64,000 nucleotides of DNA from Gnetum montanum (Eukaryota > Streptophyta > Gnetopsida > Gnetales > Gnetaceae), in the NCBI GenBank assembly GCA_015680685.1, contig MNCI01026470.1, positions 920 to 64,919 on the forward strand. Reading direction: 5' to 3'. Shown in pieces: positions 11,235 to 24,023 of the stretch. The notes beneath the pieces were generated by a model. That model saw only the letters and a program-made list of their open reading frames with translations, was not told where the DNA came from and ran no database searches. The number at the start of each line of letters is the position of its first letter. The first letter of the stretch is position 1. The position numbers and the translations under genes were made by a program.

Positions 11235-12182
11235 TTAGATTTTGAATGTAACAGAAGTTAATATTAATTGGTTTGTTGCTTTTAGGAACAATGAATTTGA
11301 ATTCAAAGATGTCTATTAATTCTAAGAAGACATTTTTAGGTATCAAGAGAATCATCTTAAATATGTAATACATCATCTATATAGACATTTTTTTTATTTT
11401 TCTTTAAAATTCAGAGGATTTTGACTTCTTCATTACTAAGAGTTTGAGGCTGATCTCAAGCTTGTTGAAAAGCTCTAAAAAAAGACCTATTCTTATGTAA
11501 AATTTTAAATCATTTGGATGCCATATCACTAGTTAGATATAGCTTGGAAAAATAATTCTCTAAATTGACTCTTCACCTTCTTTATGTTGATAAAGTAATG
11601 AGTTGATGAGAGATGTAATAAAGTTGATGAGAATATAATGAAACTGTTGATGGTAAGCGGTGATGAGATTGTTAATGTGAATAAAGTAGAGAGAATAATG
11701 AGAGTTATGAGAGAATGGTGAAAAGAAGTGATGTGAGTTGATGAGAATTAATTATTTAATTTATTAATTTTCAAAAATTTCTAAAATTCTTAAAGAATCT
11801 AATTGTTGCTCATCAAAGGAATCATCCAATACTTCATTCATTAAATTTCTTGTATTGATTTCAATATTGTTCCTCTTTTTTTAAAAAAAATTTGTTCCTT
11901 GTACAAATGGAAGAAATGACCTCTTATTTATAGAAATAGCATGCAAACATAATATACCTTTTGGGGATAAGTTTGCCTTATTCATTCATTTCAAAATATA
12001 AAATTTTAAAAGGTATTTGGGACTAAAATCAATTACTTTTACTCATCAAATAATAATATTTGATTTTTTTAAAAATAAACTTTTGAACTTCCCAAGTCTA
12101 GTTTACATCATTTTTTAGAAAGAAGACATAAAAAATTAATCATAAGGTTTTTTCCTTAAAATGAGAAAAAATCATTAATGTA
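11235..12182 (-). repeat. Element F LTR copy 2
   Basis: Aligned with copies 1 and 3 over its full length. A minus-strand TATA-like CTATAAATAAGAGG lies at about 11921-11933. The left edge adjoins the primer-site-like sequence at 11221-11233. Confidence 0.7.
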
Positions 12183-12665
12183 CTTTCCAATAATCCCTTG
12201 TGTAGGGGAAAATGGGAATTTTAATCATCACTGGTGATAATGATTTAACTAATATTCAATATTGTTAATGATTGAAGGTAATTTCTTCATGCTTCATGAA
12301 TTTTTAAAGAGACTTTTTTTTTGATATTATGGAGGTATTTTTTTCATGTTGCATAAAGTTTTTTTTTTTTTGATAAATCTTCCTTTATATATTTGGAGGC
12401 AATTCTTCATGGTTCATGAATTTTTAATAGACCCTTATTTTATCATTATGAAGATATTTTATCATGTTGCATGAATTATTTAACATACCTACCTTTATGC
12501 AGATAGAAGGTAAATTTTTTATTATTTTGGGAATTATTCATCATCAAGATTGTTTTCAATCTTGGTTTATCAAATTATTTATTTATCAATATTTTTTCTA
12601 ACCTTGATTCTTCAAATTCTTTAATTATTTGGTCTCGAACTAAAACCAGTGTTCCAATACCAAGT
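12183..12665 (-). other. Element F internal region 2
   Basis: Non-coding counterpart of 10689-11234 with the same CATGTTGCAT and TCAAGATTGTTTTCAA words, ending in the degraded primer site at 12651-12662. Confidence 0.6.
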
Positions 12666-13560
12666 TGTTGGATTTTAAGTACAACAAAAGCTGATCTTGA
12701 TTATTTTTTTGATCTTTAGAAATATTTCTACTAATTTTGTAAAGACTTCTTCAAAGTTGAAGTATATCTTTTGATATCAAGAGAGATTGCTTGTAGGCAT
12801 CTTGAAGATGCAAGATGTCTATATAAACATTTTAAAAATTTTCTACAAATTTTGAGAGGCTCTAATTTTTTTATTACTAGGAATTTTAACTTGATCTTAG
12901 GCTTGTTGGAAAGCTCTTGAAAATTTCTATCGATTTATAAAATTTTAATTTAATTATATTTTATTTAATAGGTTAAATTTGGCATCAAATGATAACTCTC
13001 AAAGCTATGTCTTCACCTTATTAATATTGATAAATTAATGAGTTCATGAGATATTTTGGGAAATTGATGAGAAGATAATGACATAATGAAACCAATGATG
13101 ATGAGTGGTAATGAGAATATTGATGTGAATAAAGAGTAGAGAGAATCATGAAAGTTATGAGAGAGAACGATGAGAAGAAACTATGAGAATGGATGAGAAT
13201 TAATTATTTGATTTGTAGACTTTATAAAATATCTAGAATTCATCAAATCAGTGAATTATTCTTTCAATACTTCATTCATCAAAACTTTCTTGTATTGGTT
13301 TTATCCGTGTTCTCCCTTTTCTTCATTTTGTTCATTCTTATATAAATGAATTGGGCTATAATACATCTTTTGGGGATAGTTTGCTTGATCATTCATTTGA
13401 AATATGTATATTTTTAAAAGATATTTATGCCAAAATCAATTCCATCCACCCATCAAATATCAAATTTTTATTTTTTTTAATAATATAAGATTTTTAATAA
13501 GAAAGCATAAAAACTTTCTATAAGGTTTTTGGCTTGAAATGAGAAAAGATCATTCATGCA
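12666..13560 (-). repeat. Element F LTR copy 3 (5'-most in element sense)
   Basis: The left edge TGTTGGATTTTAAG gives a CCAACA end on the minus strand, followed by the degraded primer site. The right edge CATTCATGCA gives a TG start. Homology to copies 1 and 2 stops sharply there. Confidence 0.7.
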
Positions 13561-13856
13561 CTTTGCTTGTATGCAGTTTTTTATATCTTGCTTTCTAATA
13601 GAATTATGATAACAATCCAAATTTGGTGGATATCTAGACACTATTGAAAGCCAATTGTTAAGGTGCCAATAAATACAATCTTCTGGAAACTAAAAACTAG
13701 AAATTTTTATTGTATCCAAGAAATCACAAAGGATGGTTGGATGGTTACAAAGTCTTAACATATTTTTGAAGTAGAAAACATCATTGATGTAATGTACTAA
13801 GTTGATAGGGTCAATAATTAATATTGTAATTCATTTGAATGTGAGCCAAAGATGGG
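13561..13856. other. Unassigned AT-rich sequence before the gap
   Basis: I see no gene, repeat boundary or family similarity. The protease relic left of element F does not resume here. Confidence 0.5.
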
Positions 13857-14274
13857 NNNNNNNNNNNNNNNNNNNNNNNNNNNNNNNNNNNNNNNNNNNN
13901 NNNNNNNNNNNNNNNNNNNNNNNNNNNNNNNNNNNNNNNNNNNNNNNNNNNNNNNNNNNNNNNNNNNNNNNNNNNNNNNNNNNNNNNNNNNNNNNNNNNN
14001 NNNNNNNNNNNNNNNNNNNNNNNNNNNNNNNNNNNNNNNNNNNNNNNNNNNNNNNNNNNNNNNNNNNNNNNNNNNNNNNNNNNNNNNNNNNNNNNNNNNN
14101 NNNNNNNNNNNNNNNNNNNNNNNNNNNNNNNNNNNNNNNNNNNNNNNNNNNNNNNNNNNNNNNNNNNNNNNNNNNNNNNNNNNNNNNNNNNNNNNNNNNN
14201 NNNNNNNNNNNNNNNNNNNNNNNNNNNNNNNNNNNNNNNNNNNNNNNNNNNNNNNNNNNNNNNNNNNNNNNNNN
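13857..14274. other. Assembly gap of 418 unknown bases
   Basis: A run of N. Any apparent open frame across it is meaningless. A single further N is at 14376. Confidence 0.99.
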
Positions 14275-14806
14275 TTTGTATTTTCACTTGAAATTTACAT
14301 ATAGGAAATTATTTTTGAACATGTTCTAATATTTTCCAATTATGTGTGGAAAGAGAAGGTCCCCATGAAACATACNTTAGATAACAAACCTCCTCTAATA
14401 GGATGTAAATAAAAATGCTTTTTCCCTAATGTGTTTAACTAAACTCTTGCCAAGGCTTTTTCTTTTATAGTCTTTCGAAAGAGCCTTTTGTTTAAAGGAA
14501 GATCCTATATTATAATATTCTATGATTGAAGCCATAATTTTCCTTGATGCAACCATCCATTAATTTCTATAGCATTCATTATCTTCTTAGCATAATTAAC
14601 TTCCTTCATGTGAGTTAACTTTAGAGTAGAAGTAATAACTTGACAAAGAGCTTTAACTTCAAGAGGAAGCAAATCTATTTCTAAAAGTAAGATATCATAA
14701 GAAGTTTGCATTTTCACTTGAAATTTACATATAGGAAATTGTTTTTGAACTTGTTCTAATTTTTTTCCAATTATGTGTGGAAAGAGAAGGTCCCCATGAA
14801 ACATAC
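14275..14806. repeat. Near-identical 100-bp direct repeat beside the gap (14275-14375 and 14705-14806)
   Basis: Both copies read through TTTTCACTTGAAATTTACAT and GTGTGGAAAGAGAAGGTCCC to CATGAAACATAC with only a few differences. The first copy begins exactly at the gap edge and ends at the isolated N (14376). This looks like a mis-joined or unmerged contig end inside the LINE relic rather than a biological duplication. Confidence 0.7.
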
Positions 14807-16360
14807 CCATATAATAATATAAGTTGGAAAAAACTATGAAAAATTTTTCTTCTAATGTCCCATGTTAAGGTTTGTTAATTGTTGTAACTATTTCTTAGAC
14901 CAAATAGAGCTCATATGCCACTTGAAATTCTTTGAGTAATAAAGGTATTCTAACTATAATTACTAGCAAATTCAGCTCCCAAATATTTATAAAATTCACA
15001 TATATCAAGTTTTTTTCTATAACAAAAATTGTAATTTCTATTTCTTGTACCACAACTAGAATTTTAGTCTTATCCAAATTAAATTTTATACCATAATGAT
15101 TGCAGTAGTCATGGAGAACTAAAAAAGATAATTTAATCTTGTAGTTGATTTTGCAATCAAGGTCACATAATCTATAAAGAGAAGCATTTTAAAAAATAAT
15201 CCATTCATTGACATAGCATGTTTAGATTATTTTGCATTAATTTCTCTAATTCATATATAAATATGATAAAAAGGATAGGGGATAAAGGATAGCCTTGTTT
15301 AACTCCAACTGAGCTATTGATAATTGTTTCTTATCCAATAAGATTATCTTAAATAAGAATGTTAACCATCTCATAGATTGTTTTAGCAGCAGAGATGAGA
15401 TATTATGGAATGTGAATGTTATTCAATCTCTTCCAAAGTTTATTTTGAGAAATAGAATCATAAACCTTTGAAAAATCAAATAGCTAGATAAAAGTTATAT
15501 GGTTAGGCCTTTTTCCTTTCTCCACATAATAACGCAAAGTTATTAGATGGTATATAGTAGAATGATTCCTCTTGAAGCCCACTTATGAACAAGCATGAAG
15601 ACATTTCATTTCTAACTATTAATTTTATTCTCCAAAATATCCAAAAGCTTATTGAAACCTGAATTGATTGTAATCAATTGGTAATTATTAAGATATATTG
15701 TATCTCCCTTTTTGAAAAATAAGACTACTTAACTAGAACATAAAGAGTGGTCCAAACCATGCTGAAGCCATTTCTTAGAAAGGTTACAAGCTACTTTCCA
15801 CACAAATGGACCAATATTTTTAGGAAGATCCACATATAATCCATTAATATCAACACCTTTCCTAGAAGATAACATTTGAATTCCTTCAAAAATATAATCA
15901 AGAATACTACAGTTATCTTGAATAATAGGAGAAGCCTCTTAATTAATAGGATCATTAAAGAAAGTTTGAATAGTACATAAGAAAAAATCCCAACCATCTT
16001 GCTATCTATCTTAGAGGAAATTCAAAAAGCTTTTGGGATTTGATTAAAGCTCACTAATCATTTTTTCCTTCTTTAATGAACTTTTCTTTTCTGAATTGAA
16101 TAAGCTTTCTATAATTCTTTAGCACTAAAACATTAAAATGTGAAGCTAAAATATCTTTACAAGCTATCAAATAGTTTACATTAAAATAAGGTTTACTACA
16201 AGCATGCCTCTTCTTAATCTGCACCTGAGTGGTTGTAGATAAAAGAATATTAGTCAAATCTAGCTCATTGTCATTGTTGATTAACATATTAGTCACTCTT
16301 ATTTGAAAATATTGATGAATGCCTTTTGTGAAATGAAAAGTTATACATTTCACGTAAATA
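14380..16360 (-). pseudogene. LINE (non-LTR retrotransposon) reverse transcriptase relic
   Basis: On the minus strand the remains run from about 16360 down to 14380. The linker between endonuclease and RT is seen at 16054-16353 (a KPYFNVNYLIACKDIL-like stretch and a basic tail). RT blocks follow: FKKGDTIYLNNYQLIT (about 15660-15730), GFKRNHSTIYH (about 15560), VGVKQGYPLSPILF (about 15280-15320, the clearest motif, diagnostic for non-LTR RTs) and a degenerate active-site block FIDYVTLIAKS (about 15150-15185) where FADD is expected. Many stops and frameshifts are present. Neither the endonuclease domain nor a poly(A) tail is evident. The clade is not resolved. Confidence 0.7.
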
Positions 16361-18359
16361 GTGATTTTTTTATATATAAAGAAATTAGAATTTGTATTCC
16401 TTGTTAATAAAAAAGAGAAGTTTATGTTAGAAGTTCATCTACAAAGACTTGCAAAAGCTACAACTAATGCACACTATAGGTAAGTGTGATTTAAAGAATG
16501 AGATGTGGTTATGACATGGTTGAGAAGAGATCAATTATACTAGAAATATTCCACAATGCAACCAAGGAGAATGAGTCCATTTCAAATTTAAAATTATTTT
16601 TTAACAATGTAAGATTTCACTTGTCTTTAATGTTGATTTCAGAATGGATATTATGAGTGTTGTATCCACTTTTTTGACTCTCTAGTAACTAAGAAAAGTG
16701 TGATTTTGACATTGCTACATCCATTTGGGCTATTAAAATGCTCTAGAATAATCATCATAAGCCATGTTTTTAGATTTCATAGATTTTTAGGAGACATTCT
16801 AGGTCATGATCTAGCATATGAGGATTAGTATTGGTGACTGCTAATAGAATTAGGAATATGAAAATTCAAAGTGTCATCCTAGTAACACAATGTGACATGA
16901 CACAAGCATCGGTGTTAGTTGCCTTAGTTTTCACTACATCACCTTACTTGAACATATACCTCGCCTCCCATTTTAGCGTCATAAAACTCCTAGTGCCTAG
17001 TCTACATTAACCCTAAGATAATAGACATCAACTTTAGTAGTTTTGAAAAGCTTTGGTAGACATAAGATAACACATGAAACATGACGATTTTTCTAAGTGT
17101 CATCTCGGTGATGTGATGTAAACATTAGTGTTACTTGCCTTAGTTAAATTTGTAGCATGCATGATAAACTTATCATTTTCTAAGTGTGGTGAGTTGATGT
17201 TGATGTCAACATTAGTGTCCTGCATCACTTGCAGTACACATGGATATGTACACACTAGTATCATATTGTGTAATCACATCACCATGTCATCACCCTACAT
17301 CAACTTGTAGTTTCCAAAATGAACTCTGACTTAATTATACTTAACTTCAAAATAAAATTTGGAAACATTAGCTCTATAAACTCTACTCCATAATACTAAT
17401 TGTAGGTTGATTTCTTGATATTCACTATATTTTTTCACATTTCATGAGATATGAAGTGCTAGCACCTATATCTGTTAGTTTTTTTATGTATGGATGACTC
17501 AACATCATTTTTAGTTCATGAGCTCAGTTTTAATACCTAAGTCACCTACAGTATATGCACATGTTAGCATTAGCATCATCACATCACATCACCTATACTA
17601 GTGTTGGCATCTACAATACTAGAATTACCTATGGAATAGTTCATGAAAACAAATTATATTTTGAACTTACATAGTTCCAAACAACATCAATAGCCTATCC
17701 ATCCATACTCACATGGACCAAAGATTAAATTTCATAACCAAAAATCTTATTTTTCTCATAAATAAGTTTCTATTACTAGGTTTATTCCATATTCTATATT
17801 TTCCCATCATTATAGTACTTTGTCCTTCATAAAAAGGCAAATTTTGTTTATCTATTTGATTCAAAATTTTCATTCTTTGCGAAGAGAGCTTAAACCCTTT
17901 CCCACACATCATGTTTTCCATTCTCTCATTAATTTATGTTTTACTCATTTTCATTACTCAGATGTTATTTTATATTGCTCATATTATCTTAGTTTTAACA
18001 TTAAGTTCATGATCACTCAACTAATTCCTGATTGATCCTACATTGAATGGTAGGATAAGTCCATATTTAATTAGAGTTTTGTGCACCTTCCTTTCATAAT
18101 CATTAATATATGGAGGTTTATAGTATTTCAAAAAACATTTATAGCTATGAATTAGATACTTAATATTTGATTCATGGGGGTATCTTTGAAGGGTTATAAA
18201 AGAATTATTCTACAGGAACATATTTAATGTTAGAAGGAGGATCATAGGTTTTCTAACATTATGAACCCATCTACCTAGGATCCCATAGGTCCTTTCCAAT
18301 ATTGTTATTTTTGCACATTTTTAAAGCTATCACTTCATTTTTACATGTTATACTTTTTT
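16361..18359. other. Unassigned AT-rich DNA with a decayed tandem repeat
   Basis: No coding sequence I can support. Between about 16860 and 17640 an imperfect repeat with a period near 230 bp recurs, marked by GTGTCATCCTAGTAACAC / GTGTCATCTCGGTGATG and GTTAGTTGCCTTAGTTTTC / GTTACTTGCCTTAGTTAAA (16869 and 17097 onward), with further CATCACC-rich remnants to 17640. Confidence 0.4.
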
Positions 18360-19350
18360 CCCATTTGTACGTGATCCTTGTTTCGAAGTCGATGCATGAG
18401 ATACTCTTTAATATTATGTCTATCCAAGAATCCAATTCATCTCATAGTTCTCGAGTCTATAATTTGATGGAGATATAGAAAGCTTAAGCATTTATGACAT
18501 TCATGATCAAACATGATTATAGGATTGCATATGCCAAGTAGGAGTTAAACATTACACTTGCTAAGAGTGAGCTACAAAGGATGGTAGCTTATGAAGCTCT
18601 CAACAACTTGGAGCCTTTTCTCCCAAATCCCAACTAGCCTATGAACTTAGAGAAATATGAGAAAATTACACTAGTAGAATAGCTTATCATTAGAGATGAG
18701 ATTTATGTGCTTGATAATACCAAAATCCAGCAAAGAGAGGCTATGATGGACTTCTTGATAGGACATCTCAAAATTAATTTTAGCAAAAATTATTAGTTCC
18801 AAGATTAACATAGTAAGGGTGGTAGTATTAGAATTCATGAAAATGATGAGAAAAATAATTTTCATACTTTATTGCCTATAGAAATATTTCCTTAGCACAT
18901 TGCACAACCACAAAGCCCAATCTTGAAACATGTCAACCTGTTTAACTCCACCAATTCATTCTCTTTGCATATTTCTTAGATGAGTGGCCATGTTAACACC
19001 TCATTATTTTCTTACTAAATTTAACCATTTGAAGATGTGTATCTTGCTAAATTGGAAGGTATTTCTATTTTATAGGATCTAGATATAGTTTATTTTTAAT
19101 TGTCACTCTTAGTCCTTGGGTCTTCTCATTCATCATTTTAATTTAGTGTATAGTAGGGCATAGGATGTCCTTTTATAGGTTCTAGGTTTAGTTCATTTTC
19201 ATAGGACAGGAGTTGATAAGCGGTTTGGATATTTTAATGCATGTTTTTAATAATTTTATTCTCATTTCCTAGCAACTAGACATCTTTTGATTTAGTGATT
19301 ATGGTGTAGGAGTATTGTTGGACACATGCTTGTTTTTCAAGGTTAGTATG
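18360..19350 (+). other. Unassigned stretch with a faint coding trace
   Basis: Plus-strand conceptual translation around 18530-18790 gives a protein-like stretch (AYEALNNLEPFLPNPN, then IIRDEIYVLDNTKIQQREA) interrupted by stops. I do not recognise a family; a retroelement gag or spacer protein is possible. No RT or integrase of element G is found here, so G is truncated near 19400. Confidence 0.25.
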
Positions 19351-19419
19351 GGTTAGTATTGGAATTGTGTTAACATGTTAAACTTTTAGCCTATAACTAA
19401 ATCCTTTATCATCATAAGT

Positions 19420-19720
19420 AATGCATGAAATTTTTTACCTCATAATCCTATGATGTACATCCACACAAATTTCTAAGAAGAGGTCTTTAATCCCTAGCTT
19501 AGCATCAATTGTACTAAGTCATGCTTTTCTCATGATGATAGAAAATTTTTCCTTGTTTTTAACATTGATTACAAGAAAAAATACAAGATATGACCATCCA
19601 CTAATGAAGGTCACAACATCTTCTACCTATTCCAATAGAACTACGATGGACTCGTTAGGAAGCTCCAATTTAATATTGCATTTTTAATGCTATCGATTCT
19701 AGGCATTTCATATGTTTTGG
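19420..19720 (-). pseudogene. Aspartic protease of element G (Athila-like), decayed
   Basis: Minus-strand CKALLDSSSRRNLT corresponds to the active-site stretch of element A (KALLDSGSSINLIS) with the Gly lost. It continues with a SWSYLV-like segment (GWSYLVFFLVINVK), FSIIMRKA and the AKLGIKDLFLEI tail, collinear with the A protease (33200-33520). The missing DSG glycine and internal stops make it dead. It lies downstream of G gag on the same strand, as expected for gag-pro order. Confidence 0.65.
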
Positions 19721-19979
19721 AAAGTGAGATTCCTTCTAGAACTTGAATCTAGAAGGGCTTTACATGATGAATTTCTAGCTATTTGTAATTAGCTTAAAGG
19801 AATCTCCAAATTAGTTATTTTCTTGGGAAGATTTTTTGCTTTGATCTAGTCGCTCATTGTAGGTGTAAATATGATAATGTTGACATTTGGGCTTTAGATT
19901 GAAGGTAGTATAAGCTTACTTGAAAGACTTTGAGACATTGAAATTAGAGTTAGAGCTACAACTACAGTTTCATATATTA

Positions 19980-22450
19980 GTTCAAATGGATTGGTAGTCC
20001 ACTAGCTCCTACCATAGGTGTGGGATTCATCCTAAATAAAGGATGCTTTTTAAGGCTTGTGCTTAGAACCACTAACACTATCGTCCATTTACTTGTTAAT
20101 AAATCTTCTCACATTCTTCTACTATGGTTGAGGTCGCAGTTCATCTTGCATTGGTGGAAATGACATTGGAAGAAGTGATGTACAGGGATATTGAGGAAGT
20201 TGTAGTAGCTGGTGAAAAGCATAGGAAGGTAATTCAACTTATGGAGGTCTATGGTATTCTAATGGATAATAGTAACGAGAAGATGCATGAGTAGAGACAT
20301 GACTTAGAGAAATATGTTGTTTGACATAATAACCATAAAGATAATTTTTTAAAGAATACTATTGTCTTGTTGGTAGCATCCATTATAATTATGATTTTTG
20401 CCACTAATGATGATATTGCTTTAAAGTTTAGGAGAAGCCCTACTTGAATAATATTGATGTTGTTGGTAGGATTGCTTGTAATTGCCTTAAGGATAAGGCA
20501 ATCTCCTTGACCTTTGTTTCTTGATAAACTTGGAATATAAAACATATGTTCCTAATTCTTACAAGTATGTCATAATGGGGTGCATTTCTTGGAATGTTCA
20601 TATTGGCATAGATCACCCTTGTCATCTTTCTTGGTAATAGAATCAACAACCTCTTCCACAATAATAGGTTTTCCTTTGTTCTTGTACATGTCTCTTCTTG
20701 ATTGCTTTTTCTTCTTCTTTTCTTTCTCTTTTTCAAGTGTTTGTTCTATCATTTCCACTATGATATTTAGTGTGGTTGCAAATTTCTCATCCACAAAGTT
20801 CTACATCTTTTCAACCTTTATCACAATTCCTAAAACAGATTTTAAATTGATAGTGTCTTTTTTTGGATTACCTCCTTAATTAGATCTTCATATTTCCTTA
20901 TATCACAAGCATAAATATCCTTCTTGTGAAGGGATATCACCTTGTATTCTTTTGTGCTTTTCCTCTTATTTAGTTCTCATATCTTTTTAGCCACCTCATC
21001 AATTAGCCTTTGGATTTGATGGGCTTGTATTTTTGATAATATCCCTTGGATGTAAATCCCATGAGTCTTTTATGTTTTATTCTACAATCCATTTATGATA
21101 TGTCTAAGTTTCTTCCTTTTAAAGAGGTCATGACCTATGCATCTATGTAAGAGTGAATAGTATTTATCAAAGGCTCTATCAAGAGATTCATGGCACTCTT
21201 TTCTCTATCATAGAATCTACTTACTCAAATTGAACACTCTTGAATAGGCCTTGAATAGGCCTTGTACTTCATCTTCGAATGGAGTTTGGCTCTAAGGATT
21301 TGTACCAAATTTCTTTTAGTAGTGTTCTTAGAAACAACTTGAGCTATTGCCAATCATTCTTAATGTTTTGCAAGGTGAAGGCATCATGAAAGGCTTAGAG
21401 ATGAATTTGCAAATTTTCACTATAGTTCCCCTCAAATTGAGGAATTTCATTCATGTGTAGCTACCTGATGTAGGTCTCCTTCTAATTATTGGTCAGAATA
21501 CCAATAACCTTTCTTATGTTAATCATGCTTATTGTGGCTAGTAATGAATCATCATAGTCATGGTCTTTTTCATGATAATGATTCTTTAAATGTTTTCTAT
21601 CCTAACTTATGTCATGTCTATGTCCATGATCCCTATCTTTGTTTTAGTTCAATATTTGTCTCTATTCCTATCTTCATATTTTTTTCTACTAGGTTGTCTA
21701 TCTTGCTTTCCTCTTCCATATCTACCATGTCATCTATCTTGAATCCTATCTATGGCATCTTCTCTTAGCATTTGCATATCCTTGTTGAAGCTTAATGATG
21801 AGGATGATGATGAAGATGAGAAGCTAGGAGAGTGATGTTGGCTTACTCTCTTTTAATGAACTCTTGAATTATCTCTATGTTTCCTGCTAAAAAACCTATG
21901 CTTAAGGTCTTCTATGTTTTAGATTCTATTCCACCTCTTTGTTAGTTTCTTGTCAAGGTGGAACATAGTCAAGGATTTTCTATTTCTTTGATGTTGAAGA
22001 TAGTAGGTTGTTGACAATGATATCTTCTTGATTAATAATTATTAGTTTCCTTTTCCATCTAATATGTCAATGGGATGGTAATATCTTTTCCCTTAGCAAT
22101 TTCATGGTGTGCTTCCATAAAATGATATTTTTTGAGTTGGGCCTTTATGGGTTGATATTGTTTGGATAATTTAGCAACCACTGTGTATTCATTTGTAATA
22201 ACTTCTAGTTCAATTTTATCAATGTAGTAATACATATTAATTAAGTTGCTTGATCTAGTCGTAATACAATATTTCCTTGTAGGTTACACCATCTCATTAT
22301 GGATAGTAGGTATCTTGATGATGGTCGATGACTTTTACTTGGTATAATAAATCATACTCATTTCTATTAATCTTGTCATTGTCCCTTATAGTGTTATTAG
22401 CAAGTGAGGAATCAGTCCTACAAGAAGCAAATAGCTTGGATTAAGGCATG
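19980..22450 (-). pseudogene. gag: gag of element G (Athila-like), decayed
   Basis: Read from right to left. A GNIVLRLDQ stretch (about 22270) matches GNIVLPLD near the gag start of A. The capsid core NDWQ-LKLFLRTLLKE (about 21320) matches NEWQKLKLFLKTLIKE in A. A Lys/Glu-rich linker (20700-20790) and a knuckle-like LCQYEHSKKCTPL (about 20580) match CQYNHLKGCYPM in A; the first knuckle Cys is lost. All parts are in the same order as A but broken by stops and frameshifts. The open frames of 74-98 codons here are fragments of this gene, and plus-strand frames over it are shadows. Confidence 0.65.
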
Positions 22451-22520
22451 TTTTCATATAAGTACTTTTATATAATGAGTGTTTATGATATCAACTAAGC
22501 TAGCTAGAATACTAGTACCA

Positions 22521-22539
22521 TCTGCAGCAATAGTGTTAA
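22521..22539 (-). promoter_or_regulatory. Degraded primer-binding site of element G
   Basis: The minus strand reads TTAACACTATTGCTGCAGA, aligning with the A site TTGGCATTGTTGTCGAGGA and the Asp-tRNA-type TTGGCGCCGTTGCCGGGGA. It sits exactly at the inner edge of the LTR. The assignment rests on position and spacing rather than identity. Confidence 0.5.
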
Positions 22540-23300
22540 TGATAAATATGCCATGTGTAACCATACAAATCACAAGCATTCTAAGTAAGCTAATTGTAGT
22601 TCTTGGATGAACCTAACATCGCTTCTAAATAGTCATAAGTGATTATTGTCCATTGTCTTCCCCCTTGGAGTAATTATAATTCTAAGAATATGATTTAGAC
22701 AAAGTGATACACATGATATGATATTATTTATCTACATTCTAACTAAGGTAGAATATAAAATTTAAGTAACTAATATAATTATTAGAAATCCCTAGTCTAT
22801 AAGGGTGATAAGTATCCATTCCTAGTTTATCATCCACATCCTAGGGTAGTGGTAGTGTAACTACCACTGGGATTACCAAATACTATGCTACAAGACATAC
22901 TAAGTGATATTACTACTGAGTTTCCAAGTGATTATATATTATGCTTTATCTTAGTCATACTTATTCTACCAAATTACTATTGCACATGAAAAGAAAGCAT
23001 TTAGCTAGTACACTAAAATGTAAATAGAATATGCAATTAAATACTAAAAAGTAAAAATCTATTTTAAGTCAAAGTGTTGCAATGGTTGTAAACAATCTTG
23101 ATCATTATTGCAAGTCATGTAAAGCATCCATGTATAATACAATCAAATAAAAATACTTTACAATTACTTTAGACTACATTGCAGGCATTCATTGATTATT
23201 ACAAAAATAATGGAATAAATTTGCAGGAGTTTGATCAAAAGGTGCATTAAATGTGATAAGTAGATGATATTTATATTTGATACTATTATTAGAATCATCA
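22540..23300 (-). repeat. LTR of element G (Athila-like), approximate right edge
   Basis: Minus-strand sequence shares with the A and D LTRs the words TTGGTAATCCCAGTGGTAG, CTAGGATGTGGATGATAAAC, a GACAATGGACAATAATCACT block and the terminal ATGGTTACAC to TTATCA end. The right edge near 23300 (TGATGATTC on the minus strand) and a TATAAATATC at about 23266-23276 are plausible, but the U3 would be unusually short, so the true start may be lost. Confidence 0.6.
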
Positions 23301-23714
23301 TTTTAAGTCATGATAAAGTGCTCATTTCTCAAATAAAAGACTTGGATTTGAGCTTGGGCATAGCCACTTGAAGAGATTAGGCTTTTACTCATCCACTTAC
23401 CCTCCCGGGATCCTACTTAGGTTAGGCTTTCACTCATCCACTAATCCTTCTAGGATTTTGCTTGGTGGGATGAGCATTGTGGCTCTAGATAAATATCCTT
23501 CCTAGCCTTGGATACATTACATTTTTAGGAAGGCATATGATATTGCATCTTTGTAGTTGCAACTAACATATTAATTATTCATTAAGTATGCATATCTTAC
23601 AATGTCTTAGTTTGATGCAAGATTAATCAAATCTTATTTTATGGGGGTGTTGGAACCTAAAATAAGTTAAACATAGGTACACTCCAAGATTTATAGAAGT
23701 TAGTAACTCATTGC

Positions 23715-23781
23715 TACCTAGTAAAATCGAACCTATGACCTAGGGTTACTAGGCCAAGACCCATACTGCTAGGCTAAAACC
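23715..23781 (-). other. tRNA-derived relic (SINE head-like), box A and box B
   Basis: The minus strand reads TAGCCTAGCAGTATGGG (box A-like), then GTCTTGGCCTAGTAACCC and AGGTTCGATTTT (box B, consensus GGTTCGANNCC with the last CC changed). The spacing fits a pol III internal promoter. It is not a foldable tRNA gene, so a SINE head or tRNA-related relic is likely. Confidence 0.45.
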
Positions 23782-24023
23782 TCATTGTTATTCAAATTAA
23801 ATATCATTTGAGTAATTTCTTTTACTCTAATATATAACATAATTCTTGTTCATCAAGTACGTATACCTACTTACAACATCTCAATTTTGTGGAAGATTAA
23901 TTAAATGTCATTTTACATGCCTTTCTTTTACTCTAATATATATAAATGAACATGCTTATAATTATATATTGATGTTTCAGTATTTTTAAATGTTATTTGT
24001 TCTTTTAGATGTAAGGAAGGCAC

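Larger units (their letters stand above)
9525..13560 (-). mobile_element. Element F: small non-coding LTR element in LTR-int-LTR-int-LTR form
   Basis: Three related blocks (9525-10688, 11235-12182, 12666-13560) are separated by two short internal stretches (about 546 and 483 bp). On the minus strand each internal stretch begins with a primer-site-like sequence (TGGTATCAAAGCA at 11221-11233; degraded TGGTATTGGAAC at 12651-12662), resembling the initiator-Met tRNA site TGGTATCAGAGC. No coding capacity is seen. The size class is that of TRIM-like or short non-autonomous elements, though the LTRs (about 0.9-1.2 kb) are large for TRIMs. Three LTRs with two internals is the expected product of unequal recombination between copies. 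The outer flanks (ATTCA and CTTTG) do not match as a TSD. Confidence 0.7.

Noticed and set aside
13802-14329. Open frames spanning the run of N
   Set aside because: They exist only because unknown bases cannot contain stop codons.
20580-20879. 99-codon plus-strand frame with a Phe/Ser run
   Set aside because: It is the antisense shadow of the Lys/Glu-rich linker of element G gag.
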